Assembly: GCA_900550105.1 (NCBI GenBank) | Contig: URQW01000044.1 | Span: forward strand, 1-23,179 | Direction of reading: 5' to 3' | DNA length: 23,179 nt | From: an uncultured Pelosinus sp. | Lineage (GTDB): Bacteria > Bacillota > Negativicutes > UMGS1260 | Shown here: positions 5,602-13,330 of the stretch, one piece after another | Numbering within the stretch: position 1 is the first letter of the stretch | Layout: each line of letters opens with the position of its first letter | Notes under the pieces: model-generated | The model's database searches: none | Seen by the model: only the letters and a program-made list of their open reading frames with translations | Told to the model about the DNA's origin: nothing | Program-made: the position numbers and the translations under genes

Positions 5602-8600
5602 TTATATTTCTAATATCTGTGAAACAATATCATCACGGCCTAGAAAATAATCCTCAATAATATCCCATCGTTCTTCATTACTTAAGTCTTTTTTCAAAAA
5701 TTCCATCAATACTTTTTGCGATCGTTCCTGCTTCCTTTCAATCTCCGTTAATATAATATTAGTATAATTTTTCAGTGATAATCGACGCACTTTTAATGGG
5801 TCGTTTACTCTGACGAATATTTCTGTATTCTTCCCACCAATAATTTCATAACTTGCTAACCCAAATAACTCTAGCATCACTGCTAAAAACACCAACTCTG
5901 GACGTTTTTTATCAGGCGTAACGGCAATATAAACCGAGTAAGAATTATCAGCAATATTAGGACAACACTGACTAAATAGCCGACTTAAATACCCCGTAAG
6001 CATTGTATAATTAGAATTCATAATTCTATAAACTCGTTCATCACGGTTATGCGCTTGACGTTCCTGAATAAACTTTAACTTATCGCAATTTTGATTAAAC
6101 CCAATGTTTTGTGATATATCCGCGACAAATAAATCGAGTATAAGATTTGGAAGATCACTGCTTCGCAAAGTTCCATCAAAAGTTGCTTTGTATTCCTCTT
6201 TAAATTGTACTTTAGTAAATACTTCCCCACGATTTTTCAACCTAGAAAATACCTTAGTCAATTTCTTGGCAGAATCTCTAAGTGATTCTGCCACTGCTAA
6301 ATAATCATCGTTATAATGTAAAATTACATTAACTCGCGGAGATATGTTCTGCTGATTAGCAAATTGAAATAGCTTTCCTTGGAAAAAGTCTCTTTTAAAT
6401 TGGGCAAAAGTTAAAAAACTAAAATTGTTCTCCCATACCTGAGCCATATTCATTTCATATATTCTACCTGAATTTGTAACCATCGTATCACAAACTTTCC
6501 CGTATCCAGGAATAATTCTAACTGGCACATTAGGAATCGCTTGCGAATACTGACCAAATTCATTTAGAAATTCTATTTCAACTTCCGGTGGAATATTGAC
6601 AAAATTTTTAGTAAATAAACTTTTTGGTCTAACATTTATAACCGGAAAACCATATCTATTCTCTAAATCTTGAGAAATTAAAAGTAACCCACTCTTTACT
6701 TTATTTTCTATTTCTCTATCGTCAAACAAATAAGAAAATGCGTCCGGCGCTATTAAAAAATTCCGTGAATTTTTTTCTTTATATATTTGATAAATTTTCC
6801 TCAACACTTCACGTATCTGATATTGTTTTATTCGCGACAGTCCATGTAACATACGCACATATTTTAGATCTTTATCGGTAAAATCTGTCATAGCTATTCC
6901 ATCAATATCTTTATGTCTAGCTCCTCTACCAATCTCCTGTACATAGTCAGCAAGATTTCCGGTAGGCGCATAATGATAAACCAATTCAATATCACTAATA
7001 TCAACTCCCATACCGAATGCTTTTGTACATATCATGGATTTAAATTCACCGTACTTAAATTTTTCATAAGAATCATTTTTTTCAAATTTACCATATGAAC
7101 CATAATACTTGCCAACATAAGACCTACATTCTTCATCAAGAGCAGCATGAACATCGTCTACCTGCGCTGTATACGGACAGTAAACAATAGATTTTATGTT
7201 TTTGTGAACAAATTCACCTATTCGTTTTTTAGTTACATTTATTTTTAGTTCGTCAATACTCTTATAATTATCTTCTCTGCTTAGTTTTTTTATCTCAAAA
7301 GATATATTATCTCGCCTAACATTACCAAGATATAGCTTACAATTTTTCAGATTGAGACTGGCTTGAGTATCTAACACCATATCTTCGTTTCCCATATAAA
7401 CGGCAGTAGCTGTAAGGCATAGAATCGGAAAAATATTTTTTCTGATATTACGTAACTTCTCAATATAAGAACCAATATACCAATAATCTGCCCGAAAATC
7501 TCTTCCCCAAGTAGTAACCAAGTGTGCTTCATCAATCACCAATAGCCCAATCTTTCTGTCACCAATTATACTTTCAACCGAATTAGCTAGTAGTAATTCC
7601 GGCGATAAATAAACTATAGATATCTCACCATTTTTGATACTAGCGATTCTCCGTTCTTTTTCATCAAAAGTAATATCAGAGTTAATAAAAGTAGCAAAAT
7701 CAACCCCATTTTCTTCAATCAGATTAGTCACTTGATCACGCATAAGCGCAATTAAAGGCGTTATAACAAGAGTAATCGCTTGCCATTGAATATTAAGATG
7801 AATAGCAGGAATCTGAAACAAAAGCGATTTTCCAGCACCTGTCGGGGCCGTAATAAAAATATCACTAAAGTCCGCATTCCCTTTCAGAGCAAATTCGCTC
7901 TGTTCAATGATGTCACTGATAATATGACCTTGAGAAATAGTAATCTGTTCTTTACTTTCATCAGGGTTCTTATAAAAATTCAGCAGCCTAAATCCGCAAC
8001 CCGCTCCCCAGTACTGCTTCAAAAGATGTAAATATTGATTCTCGTCTTGTTTCGCTAATTCCCTAAATTTATTATGATGGCATACGGTCACATTCATTCC
8101 TGCTTGAGAACACAGCCACCAAACGGGAGCAACCTGTTTTTTATCCTGCTCGTCTTCTATCGTTAGCTGCACCTTCTCATATACATGTCCCTGTTGCAAT
8201 TGAACTTTAAATAATTCAAAACGAGCATCATGAACCGAGATAGCAGCAAATTCTTCACAAATATCTTCTGCTTTGACAGCTATGCTAGGAAAAAAGTTGA
8301 TTTCCATTATATCCTCATCAATATGTCGATTTACAAATGACAATGCAATTAGATTTTCCGAAAGCTTTACCGCATTACTGTAATACTTAGCCAACTTTTC
8401 ATTCTGATGGTTTTCGACTAAAGCCTCCTCATTAAAATAATCGTACAACGCTTCTTTTCTTTCCGATTCAAAATCAAGAGGATAATATTTGGAAAACAAG
8501 TTATTACTGACAATCACCAAGTTACCGTCAAAATGTTGCTGTAAGCTGTTTAATGAATCACTTAAAGCAATAAACTCTTCATAAAATCCCCATAAAATTT

Positions 8601-8841
8601 TATCCTGATTAGTCAAAAAACCTATCGTTAAATCTTTTATTTCCCGTTCTAACGCAAGCACATCGATATAGCCTGTAGCATTTATCCAAGACTTATGATG
8701 CAATGCCGGAAGACGTTGGGCAACTTCATTATAAAACTCTGCATTGAATCCCTTAAAAAATATTAGAGTCCTTTCTTTTCCAAGTGATTGCTCTTTCACC
8801 ACATCATTCAATCTGTTAATAACACTAAAGTGGATAGCCAT
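5602..8841 (-). CDS. Large RecQ-like superfamily 2 helicase
   Basis: 1,079 residues. The helicase core occupies roughly residues 300-690. It has Walker A APTGAGKS at 332-339, a TPLIALMRDQ motif Ia near 361-370, DEAH at 437-440, TATA at 477-480 (motif III), SIVYCPY near 551-557 (motif IV), a TKAFGMGVDIS stretch near 606-616 (motif V) and QEIGRGAR at 635-642 (motif VI). The AFGMGVD and QEIGRGAR motifs are RecQ-like, implying ATP-dependent 3'-5' DNA unwinding. The cysteine-rich RecQ zinc-binding region is not evident. In its place are an unrecognised N-terminal domain of about 300 residues and a C-terminal region of about 390, unlike housekeeping RecQ (about 600 residues in total). GAGG lies about 10 nt before the ATG. 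This architecture is typical of accessory or defence helicases. The closest same-strand partner is the HsdR-N nuclease gene, 976 bp upstream. Confidence 0.85.
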   Translation of the reverse strand: MAIHFSVINRLNDVVKEQSLGKERTLIFFKGFNAEFYNEVAQRLPALHHKSWINATGYIDVLALEREIKDLTIGFLTNQDKILWGFYEEFIALSDSLNSLQQHFDGNLVIVSNNLFSKYYPLDFESERKEALYDYFNEEALVENHQNEKLAKYYSNAVKLSENLIALSFVNRHIDEDIMEINFFPSIAVKAEDICEEFAAISVHDARFELFKVQLQQGHVYEKVQLTIEDEQDKKQVAPVWWLCSQAGMNVTVCHHNKFRELAKQDENQYLHLLKQYWGAGCGFRLLNFYKNPDESKEQITISQGHIISDIIEQSEFALKGNADFSDIFITAPTGAGKSLLFQIPAIHLNIQWQAITLVITPLIALMRDQVTNLIEENGVDFATFINSDITFDEKERRIASIKNGEISIVYLSPELLLANSVESIIGDRKIGLLVIDEAHLVTTWGRDFRADYWYIGSYIEKLRNIRKNIFPILCLTATAVYMGNEDMVLDTQASLNLKNCKLYLGNVRRDNISFEIKKLSREDNYKSIDELKINVTKKRIGEFVHKNIKSIVYCPYTAQVDDVHAALDEECRSYVGKYYGSYGKFEKNDSYEKFKYGEFKSMICTKAFGMGVDISDIELVYHYAPTGNLADYVQEIGRGARHKDIDGIAMTDFTDKDLKYVRMLHGLSRIKQYQIREVLRKIYQIYKEKNSRNFLIAPDAFSYLFDDREIENKVKSGLLLISQDLENRYGFPVINVRPKSLFTKNFVNIPPEVEIEFLNEFGQYSQAIPNVPVRIIPGYGKVCDTMVTNSGRIYEMNMAQVWENNFSFLTFAQFKRDFFQGKLFQFANQQNISPRVNVILHYNDDYLAVAESLRDSAKKLTKVFSRLKNRGEVFTKVQFKEEYKATFDGTLRSSDLPNLILDLFVADISQNIGFNQNCDKLKFIQERQAHNRDERVYRIMNSNYTMLTGYLSRLFSQCCPNIADNSYSVYIAVTPDKKRPELVFLAVMLELFGLASYEIIGGKNTEIFVRVNDPLKVRRLSLKNYTNIILTEIERKQERSQKVLMEFLKKDLSNEERWDIIEDYFLGRDDIVSQILEI

Positions 8842-8873
8842 TTGTTATCATCCTCACTTTTCGCGGTTGCCAT

Positions 8874-8905
8874 ATTGCGGTAAGTTAGCATTGCGGTAAG
8901 TTAGC
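8874..8905. repeat. Tandem duplication of a 16-bp unit
   Basis: ATTGCGGTAAGTTAGC occurs twice head to tail (8874-8889 and 8890-8905), followed by a partial third start ATTACG. It lies 33 bp upstream of the helicase start codon. Likely slippage, possibly affecting the leader. Confidence 0.7.
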
Positions 8906-9108
8906 ATTACGAAGAGTTCTGCATACAAATTAGTTGTATTTGCAAAATTGCTTCTCGTCCTTTGTTGCCTTCTATTCATCAATCCGTTTCAGCTATGAAC
9001 AATACTCAAAAATCTTATTTTGCACGCAATTTTAATTGTTCTATACGGTATCGGCAATCTTAACTGCTTTCTCTGTAAATATTTATATCTTTTTGAGAAG
9101 GCATTTAC

Positions 9109-9294
9109 TTAACCTAGATAAATTGAATAATGCGACTCTGGTATCTTTTGATAGCGACATCTAAGAGTTCCGAAAATTTCTTGGACCATGCAAGTTTGCG
9201 CCAAGAAAACTTTAATACTTCCTTTTAAGAGTCCGCTTAACAGTTCTATGGTCCGTTTTTCTATGTCCTCCCTTTGGCTTCCTTGGGGAATTAA
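9109..9294 (-). pseudogene. Start-less 61-codon open fragment, possible gene remnant
   Basis: The frame is open between stops and reads LIPQGSQREDIEKRTIELLS, then GLLKGSIKVFLAQTCMVQEI, then FGTLRCRYQKIPESHYSIYLG. The amphipathic, protein-like composition suggests the C-terminus of a once-real protein, but there is no usable start codon and I cannot name the family. It could also be chance. Confidence 0.3.
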
Positions 9295-9817
9295 TCAGAA
9301 AATACAGCAATCCTCTCCTTAGAATAAAAGGATAGTAACATATCCGCAAATAAACGAATTTGAAAATTCGCTGTGTATACAAATTTATTTTTCGTCAAGT
9401 TAGTGTGGCTAGCTCGGTGATCCTAAACACTGTTCTATTAAAATCCGCACAGTTAAGTTCTTCGTAACACTTCTTTCAGTACTGGAAAATGAGCTTAACT
9501 TCACCCCCATAACACTACCTTAAAATCTGCAATATCTGCATAAAGGCATCATGGAATGATTACCGTAATACAGTAAACACTCCAATAGAAACTATTCCTT
9601 CCAAATCTCACTATTGAGTAGTATTATTTTAAACTTCCATCCCCTCATCCAAAACCCTCTAACGGATCCTTTTTTCTACCAGATGCAACAATATTCCCAA
9701 AAGCCTCCCCCTAGATTTTTTCCGCAAACTCGCTCTAAAAATAAAAATGATTTTTTCTAGTATCCATCAAAAAGCTTTAAGATTATATCTATGTCGGCGT
9801 GCATTCGTAAAAGCCAT

Positions 9818-11044
9818 TTACTTCATTGTATTTTTCATTTTGAATTTTCTGAATTTATCTCTTATGAGAGCATATCTCATAATTCTTCCTATAAATTCTT
9901 TTGTTTGAGGCTGTTCCCAAGAAATTTCTTTAGAATTATCAAATTCGCCCAAAAAAACTCTTCCTTGATCATCTAATAAATCCGGTGAATACATCCTAAT
10001 AAAATCAATTACTTCGCTCTTTTTACATGCGCCTCTTTTACCTACAGTAATCTTCCCGTCATGCCAAATGGTATACTTACTTCCATTTACTGAAATATAA
10101 TCATCTAAGTTTAATTGAAGAGTATTATGGCTTTTATCATAATCGTCAATAGCTACAATAAAAGCCGTATGGCCTCTTCGGTTTCCAAACTTCGGATGAT
10201 TTTCGCACTTTAAACTGCCTGAAACCATTAAACTAATAATTTGATTATTTTTCTCTTTGTCTTCTACAATAAAATACCGATAACTGCCTGGCCAACTCCC
10301 ACCAGCAGCATTACCAAAGCTAGTATCCCGAACGCCGCCATCTTCAACTATATTTATACCACTCAGCGTTCCTGCTTCTATTTTTTTACTATAGTCTCGT
10401 ATAAAACCACCCAAATTAATGAGAAAAGGATATAAGGAACGCGGAGTCCCTTCCCCTACCCACCCATAATCAAGAAAAGCTTGCATCGTTTCACTTTTAT
10501 GAATCTCTGCAAAAGAAGGTCTCAACCATTGGTTTTTAGTACTATTGTCGAAGACCAGATTTTCTTTATGTACCAGATCTGCATAACTTGGCACTTCAAG
10601 CAATTCGTTAAATTCCTTTTGTTCATCATTCCAAGACCAAATCTCTGTAGTGCTTCCATTCGTAATCATTAGAGTATCTGCACTCAGAATATCATTGTAC
10701 CTTAATACTTGATTAAACACGTCATCCGTTAGCGGCACATTTGGAGCTTTACATTCAATCACCAAAACTGGCATTAAAAGATTTTCATCATTAGAGCAAT
10801 ATACAATAATATCGGCTCGTCCACGAGAGCCTTTTTCAAAGTGACACATAGGTACTTCCACTTCAATCATCTCTAGTGGAACCTGCATTTCTTTCTGCAC
10901 ATATAAGAGTACTTTTTGACGTATTTCTTCTTCTGGGGTTTCCTGAATAAATCTTTCTCTGGCAGGATCAATATAGCAAGATTTATTATTTCGAATATAC
11001 TTTTTTTCAATTTGATATTGGTCTAAGCAAATTTCTATACTCAT
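9818..11044 (-). CDS. Type I restriction HsdR N-terminal-like PD-(D/E)XK nuclease
   Basis: 408 residues. The N-terminal 160 residues match the HsdR_N_2 pattern: EVEVPM, then GRADIIV with D78, then LVIECKAPNVPL with E97-C-K99, a Q-x3-Y segment (NQVLRYND), and LMITNGSTTEIW. These are the catalytic D and ExK of the PD-(D/E)XK fold and appear intact. Residues about 180-408 form an unrecognised C-terminal domain; there is no helicase motor as in full HsdR (about 1,000 residues), and no HsdM or HsdS in the window. The start has AAGGAG about 6 nt upstream. The gene lies 54 bp downstream of the helix-turn-helix gene and is probably co-transcribed with it. I infer a defence effector that may use the RecQ-like helicase as motor, but the 976-bp gap weakens that link. 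Confidence 0.85.
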   Translation of the reverse strand: MSIEICLDQYQIEKKYIRNNKSCYIDPARERFIQETPEEEIRQKVLLYVQKEMQVPLEMIEVEVPMCHFEKGSRGRADIIVYCSNDENLLMPVLVIECKAPNVPLTDDVFNQVLRYNDILSADTLMITNGSTTEIWSWNDEQKEFNELLEVPSYADLVHKENLVFDNSTKNQWLRPSFAEIHKSETMQAFLDYGWVGEGTPRSLYPFLINLGGFIRDYSKKIEAGTLSGINIVEDGGVRDTSFGNAAGGSWPGSYRYFIVEDKEKNNQIISLMVSGSLKCENHPKFGNRRGHTAFIVAIDDYDKSHNTLQLNLDDYISVNGSKYTIWHDGKITVGKRGACKKSEVIDFIRMYSPDLLDDQGRVFLGEFDNSKEISWEQPQTKEFIGRIMRYALIRDKFRKFKMKNTMK

Positions 11045-11098
11045 AGTTTCTCCTTCTTTCGTAAATTATTTATTTTCGTTTAATAGAACTTTTCATTG

Positions 11099-11866
11099 TC
11101 ATAAATTATTCTTTATGTAATCTTCCAGAGATTTGAAATGAGCTGCCAATTTATATGCCTCTACTCTCGTTAAAATACTTTGAGGTCGCTGATTAGTTTT
11201 CTCAGAGCATTCATCAAGACTGGCTGATAAGTCTTTAAAGATGTTCCTTAACACAGATGAATTTGTTCTAATTTTTAACACATTCTTCAAATGATCCTCT
11301 ATTCTCTCTACTATTTTCTCCCCAGTAAGATCATAACCATCTGTCCATTCTTCTAAGTAAAGGAAATAATTACCCCGTACAAGCTCTTCTATGGTGTTAT
11401 GTATATCATCTACTAGGGAGTCTTGTTCCACATCTCCCCCCCCTCTTGGGTGTTTCTGCGTTCCTGGTTCTTCTTGCTCAATTTGAATCCGTCTTGGACG
11501 CTTTTGAGTTCCTGGCTCTTCATTCAAGTAATCTTTTTGCCCGATAATGCTTTGAATTGCCTCTTCCAATACAGAAGCTAAATGCAATGCCTCACTAGAA
11601 GTCATTCCTTTTCTAGTTTCAGTGTAAACATCCAATAAATTGCTTTGAAGTTTTGTCAATTCTTCCAGAACAAGACTTTTCGTAATTAAGTCATCATTCA
11701 TCTCCATCGGAAGCTTTAAAAATTCTCTTAATACACTATCTGCTATTCTCCACGAACGCCCAACTTTTTCGCCCCTTATCTTTCCAGCTCTTAACCAATC
11801 TTTCAGTGTTTTTTCTTTCAAAGAAAATAACTCAGCTGCTTCGTTAGGTGTATAATACTTTTCCAT
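11099..11866 (-). CDS. Excisionase-type (HTH_17/MerR-like) DNA-binding protein
   Basis: 255 residues. Residues 1-52 form an excisionase-family winged helix-turn-helix: YYTPNEAAELFSLKEKTLKD, then WLRAGKIRGEKVGRSWRI. The middle part (about 115-147) is low-complexity and repeats EPGTQK-(R/H)-PR at a 16-residue period, likely a flexible linker enlarged by duplication. The C-terminal 100 residues are predicted helical and unrecognised. GAGG lies 10 nt before the ATG, behind a near-consensus promoter at 11901-11929. It heads the transcript that includes the HsdR-N nuclease gene. Such domains can be recombination directionality factors, regulators or targeting subunits. At 255 residues it is much larger than phage Xis (60-100), so a regulator or DNA-recognition partner of the nuclease is more likely than an excisionase. 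It may bind the 23-bp inverted repeat just upstream. Confidence 0.85.
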   Translation of the reverse strand: MEKYYTPNEAAELFSLKEKTLKDWLRAGKIRGEKVGRSWRIADSVLREFLKLPMEMNDDLITKSLVLEELTKLQSNLLDVYTETRKGMTSSEALHLASVLEEAIQSIIGQKDYLNEEPGTQKRPRRIQIEQEEPGTQKHPRGGGDVEQDSLVDDIHNTIEELVRGNYFLYLEEWTDGYDLTGEKIVERIEDHLKNVLKIRTNSSVLRNIFKDLSASLDECSEKTNQRPQSILTRVEAYKLAAHFKSLEDYIKNNL

Positions 11867-11900
11867 ACCAAATACCTCACTTGCATTTAATTTTGTTTTA

Positions 11901-11929
11901 ATAATACTATATAATACCTATAATGTCAA
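11901..11929 (-). promoter_or_regulatory. SigA-type promoter of the HTH/nuclease genes
   Basis: On the minus strand TTGACA (11924-11929) and TATTAT (11901-11906) are separated by exactly 17 bp. The -35 is perfect and the -10 has one mismatch. The start codon lies 35 bp downstream of the -10. This predicts strong basal transcription unless repressed. Confidence 0.75.
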
Positions 11930-11955
11930 TATTATTACCAATTTTATTTTATATA

Positions 11956-12008
11956 ATTATAATAGGTACTTAAAAGTATGTTAGATACTTTTAAGTACCT
12001 ATTATAAT
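11956..12008. repeat. Perfect 23-bp inverted repeat with 7-nt loop
   Basis: The arms 11956-11978 and 11986-12008 are perfect complements (core ATAATAGGTACTTAAAAGTA) around TGTTAGA. It is 27 bp upstream of the -35 element of the HTH-gene promoter and 20 bp from the cotJC terminator. It has no GC-rich base and no following T-run on the minus strand, so it is not an ordinary terminator. An ACCTATAAT-like half copy lies inside the promoter spacer (11916-11924). Candidate operator, att-like site or module end. Confidence 0.75.
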
Positions 12009-12027
12009 ATGTTATTAACAATATATA

Positions 12028-12065
12028 AGGCCGAGTATTCTTTGCATCAAAAGAACACTCGGCCT
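12028..12065 (-). terminator. Terminator of the cotJABC operon
   Basis: A 16-bp stem with one A-C mismatch (AGGCCGAGT-a-TTCTTT with AAAGAA-c-ACTCGGCCT) and a 6-nt loop, beginning 7 bp past the cotJC stop codon. It is followed on the minus strand by TTATATATTG. It is the intact counterpart of the hairpins at 124-163 and 5117-5161. Confidence 0.85.
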
Positions 12066-12071
12066 CTATCC

Positions 12072-12668
12072 TTATTTTTTCATTTCACAGCCGCACCAGG
12101 TATGCTTATTTTCATTCATCCATTGCTGCACCCGATCCAGCGTTTCGCCAAACCGCTGGAAGTGGACGACTTCTCTTTCCCATAAGAAGCGCAGCGTATC
12201 TTTCACTAAGGGATCGCAGGTCGAATGAATCAAATGTTCATAAGTGGACCTAGCTTTTTGCTCGGCTGCCATATCTTCCGTTAAATCCGTAATCGGATCG
12301 CCTAAGCAGGCAATGTATTTCGCTGTCCAAGGCACGCCATTAGCATCGGTCCAAAAGAGTCCGTGGTCATGCTGCACATATTGCCCCCCCCAGCCAGCTT
12401 CCTGAAAGTCCTTCGGGTCAGCGCCATCAGTCAGTTTATAAACAAGACCGGCAATCATCTCCATATGGGCTAATTCTTCCGTACCGATATCCGTAAGGAT
12501 AGCTTTTGCTGCCCCTGTGGGCATAGAGTAGCGCTGATTTAAGTAGCGCAGCGAGGCAGATAGTTCCCCATCAGGACCGCCGTATTGGGTAATTACCAGC
12601 TTGGCAAAAGCGACGTCGGGACGGCTGACCCGTATGGGATGCTCCATTGTCTTTTCATAAATCCACAT
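12072..12668 (-). CDS. cotJC: Spore coat-associated manganese catalase-like protein CotJC
   Basis: 198 residues, the usual length for CotJC. It belongs to the ferritin-like manganese catalase family, expected to decompose hydrogen peroxide at the spore surface. Candidate dimanganese ligands are E35 in GELSAS, the Glu/His of EELAHMEM (about 65-69), the Glu of AAEQKARSTYEH and the Glu/His of WEREVVHFQRF. The ribosome-binding site GGGGGAG lies 5 nt before the ATG. It is third in the cotJA-cotJB-cotJC operon, 13 bp after cotJB. Its last 115-130 bp are duplicated at 170-284 and 5198-5327, so its 3' end is the apparent integration point of the accessory DNA to the left. The C-terminus CGCEMKK contains two cysteines. 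Confidence 0.95.
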   Translation of the reverse strand: MWIYEKTMEHPIRVSRPDVAFAKLVITQYGGPDGELSASLRYLNQRYSMPTGAAKAILTDIGTEELAHMEMIAGLVYKLTDGADPKDFQEAGWGGQYVQHDHGLFWTDANGVPWTAKYIACLGDPITDLTEDMAAEQKARSTYEHLIHSTCDPLVKDTLRFLWEREVVHFQRFGETLDRVQQWMNENKHTWCGCEMKK

Positions 12669-12681
12669 TGTTTCTCCCCCT

Positions 12682-12933
12682 CTACATTTGCCAGGGCCAG
12701 GGCTGGTCGGCCCAATCCCATTTGCCTTCGACGCCGTGATGCCCTAACCATAAGAGTGATCCAAATTGATTCATATATTCATTTAGGTAACGTTCTAGCA
12801 CCTCTACGGCGCAATTATAGTCGTCAAGGGCTTCCTTGTCGCAGGGATGAGTATCTAAATACAAGGCAAGCTCAATGGCGACAAATTGTATTTCCTGGAT
12901 CTTTTTCACTAACGCCATTTGGTCGCATTCCAT
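12682..12933 (-). CDS. cotJB: Spore coat protein CotJB
   Basis: 83 residues. It matches the CotJB family: an N-terminal amphipathic helix (LVKKIQEIQFVAIELALYLD), a central acidic helical part, and the Trp-rich tail ending WDWADQPWPWQM. CotJB is needed with CotJA and CotJC for a peroxide-related inner-coat component in Bacillus; its own chemistry is unknown. GGAGGGG lies just before the ATG. It is 45 bp after cotJA and 13 bp before cotJC on the same transcript. Confidence 0.92.
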   Translation of the reverse strand: MECDQMALVKKIQEIQFVAIELALYLDTHPCDKEALDDYNCAVEVLERYLNEYMNQFGSLLWLGHHGVEGKWDWADQPWPWQM

Positions 12934-12978
12934 AACAGGCTCCCCTCCGTTTTTAATCGCTCAGTCTTGGCTCCGTTG

Positions 12979-13173
12979 CTACTTTGGAATTGGATACACG
13001 CCAAATAGCTCAGGAAATAAAGTTCCTTTACATAAGGCTTCCGCCGGTTTATAGGCGCGTTTATAAAACTGCCAAGGAACATAAGCATGAGCCAATACAA
13101 AGCGACCTTCGCGGCTCACAGCGTCTTCTTGGCAATCGGCAAGAAATTCATCATCTTGATATAGTTCTTCCAT
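12979..13173 (-). CDS. cotJA: Spore coat-associated protein CotJA
   Basis: 64 residues. The hallmark of the family is visible at 30-57: AYVPWQFYKRAYKPAEALCK followed by GTLFPEL. CotJA helps assemble CotJC into the spore coat in Bacillus. The start has AAGGAGG 8 nt upstream and lies behind a mother-cell sigma promoter (13211-13238). The N-terminus is acidic and contains one Cys (DCQEDA), with a second at ALCKG. First gene of the operon. Confidence 0.92.
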   Translation of the reverse strand: MEELYQDDEFLADCQEDAVSREGRFVLAHAYVPWQFYKRAYKPAEALCKGTLFPELFGVYPIPK

Positions 13174-13210
13174 AAAATAAGCCTCCTTTACAATAACTCG
13201 CCTTCTTCCT

Positions 13211-13238
13211 TATTTTATGTGAAGGCGACTAAAAAAGT
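13211..13238 (-). promoter_or_regulatory. Mother-cell sigma (SigK/SigE-type) promoter of cotJ
   Basis: Minus strand AC (13237-13238), 17 bp, then CATAAAATA (13211-13219). This matches the SigK pattern AC-N16/17-CATANNNTA and also the SigE -10. Bacillus cotJ is SigE-dependent, so either factor is plausible. It lies 37 bp upstream of the cotJA ATG. A 7-bp dyad (CGCCTTC/GAAGGCG, 13199-13227) overlaps the -10. Confidence 0.65.
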
Positions 13239-13258
13239 TTCCGCGCCTTAAAAGAAAA

Positions 13259-13304
13259 AGCGATAGACAGGATTCTTACTCGCTAAGAATTCTCGTCTAT
13301 CGCT
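13259..13304 (-). terminator. Terminator of the chemoreceptor gene
   Basis: The stem starts AGCGATAGAC (13259-13268), pairs with GTCTATCGCT (13295-13304), and extends through ATTCTTA/TAAGAAT. On the minus strand it is followed by CTTTTTCTTTT, a good U-tract. It separates the chemoreceptor from cotJA. Confidence 0.9.
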
Positions 13305-13330
13305 GCTCTATTTTTCATTATAGCTAACCG

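Larger units (their letters stand above)
8842..9817. other. 976-bp region without a clear gene, probably decayed DNA
   Basis: I find no convincing intact gene here. It contains a 16-bp tandem duplication (8874-8905), a 61-codon open stretch on the minus strand without a start codon (9109-9294), and a minus-strand 33-codon frame with an ATG at 9508-9510 but a poor ribosome-binding site. Small hairpins are present (for example ATACAA-N5-TTGTAT at about 8924-8940 and CGAATT-N4-AATTCG at about 9355-9370). No terminator or promoter of good quality is visible. Best read as eroded cargo between two living genes; a non-coding RNA cannot be excluded. Confidence 0.5.

Noticed and set aside
5224..5613. 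Plus-strand open frame of 129 codons
   Set aside because: It starts antisense to cotJC fragment 2 and runs over the transposase relic; no ribosome-binding site and no protein-like motif.
11099..11866. HTH protein as a phage excisionase marking a prophage
   Set aside because: It is 255 residues with a large extra domain, and there is no integrase, capsid, terminase or other phage gene in the window.
9818..11866. Complete type I restriction-modification locus
   Set aside because: Only the HsdR N-terminal nuclease domain is present. No methylase (NPPF/Y-type) or specificity subunit is visible, and the helicase is RecQ-like, not the HsdR motor.
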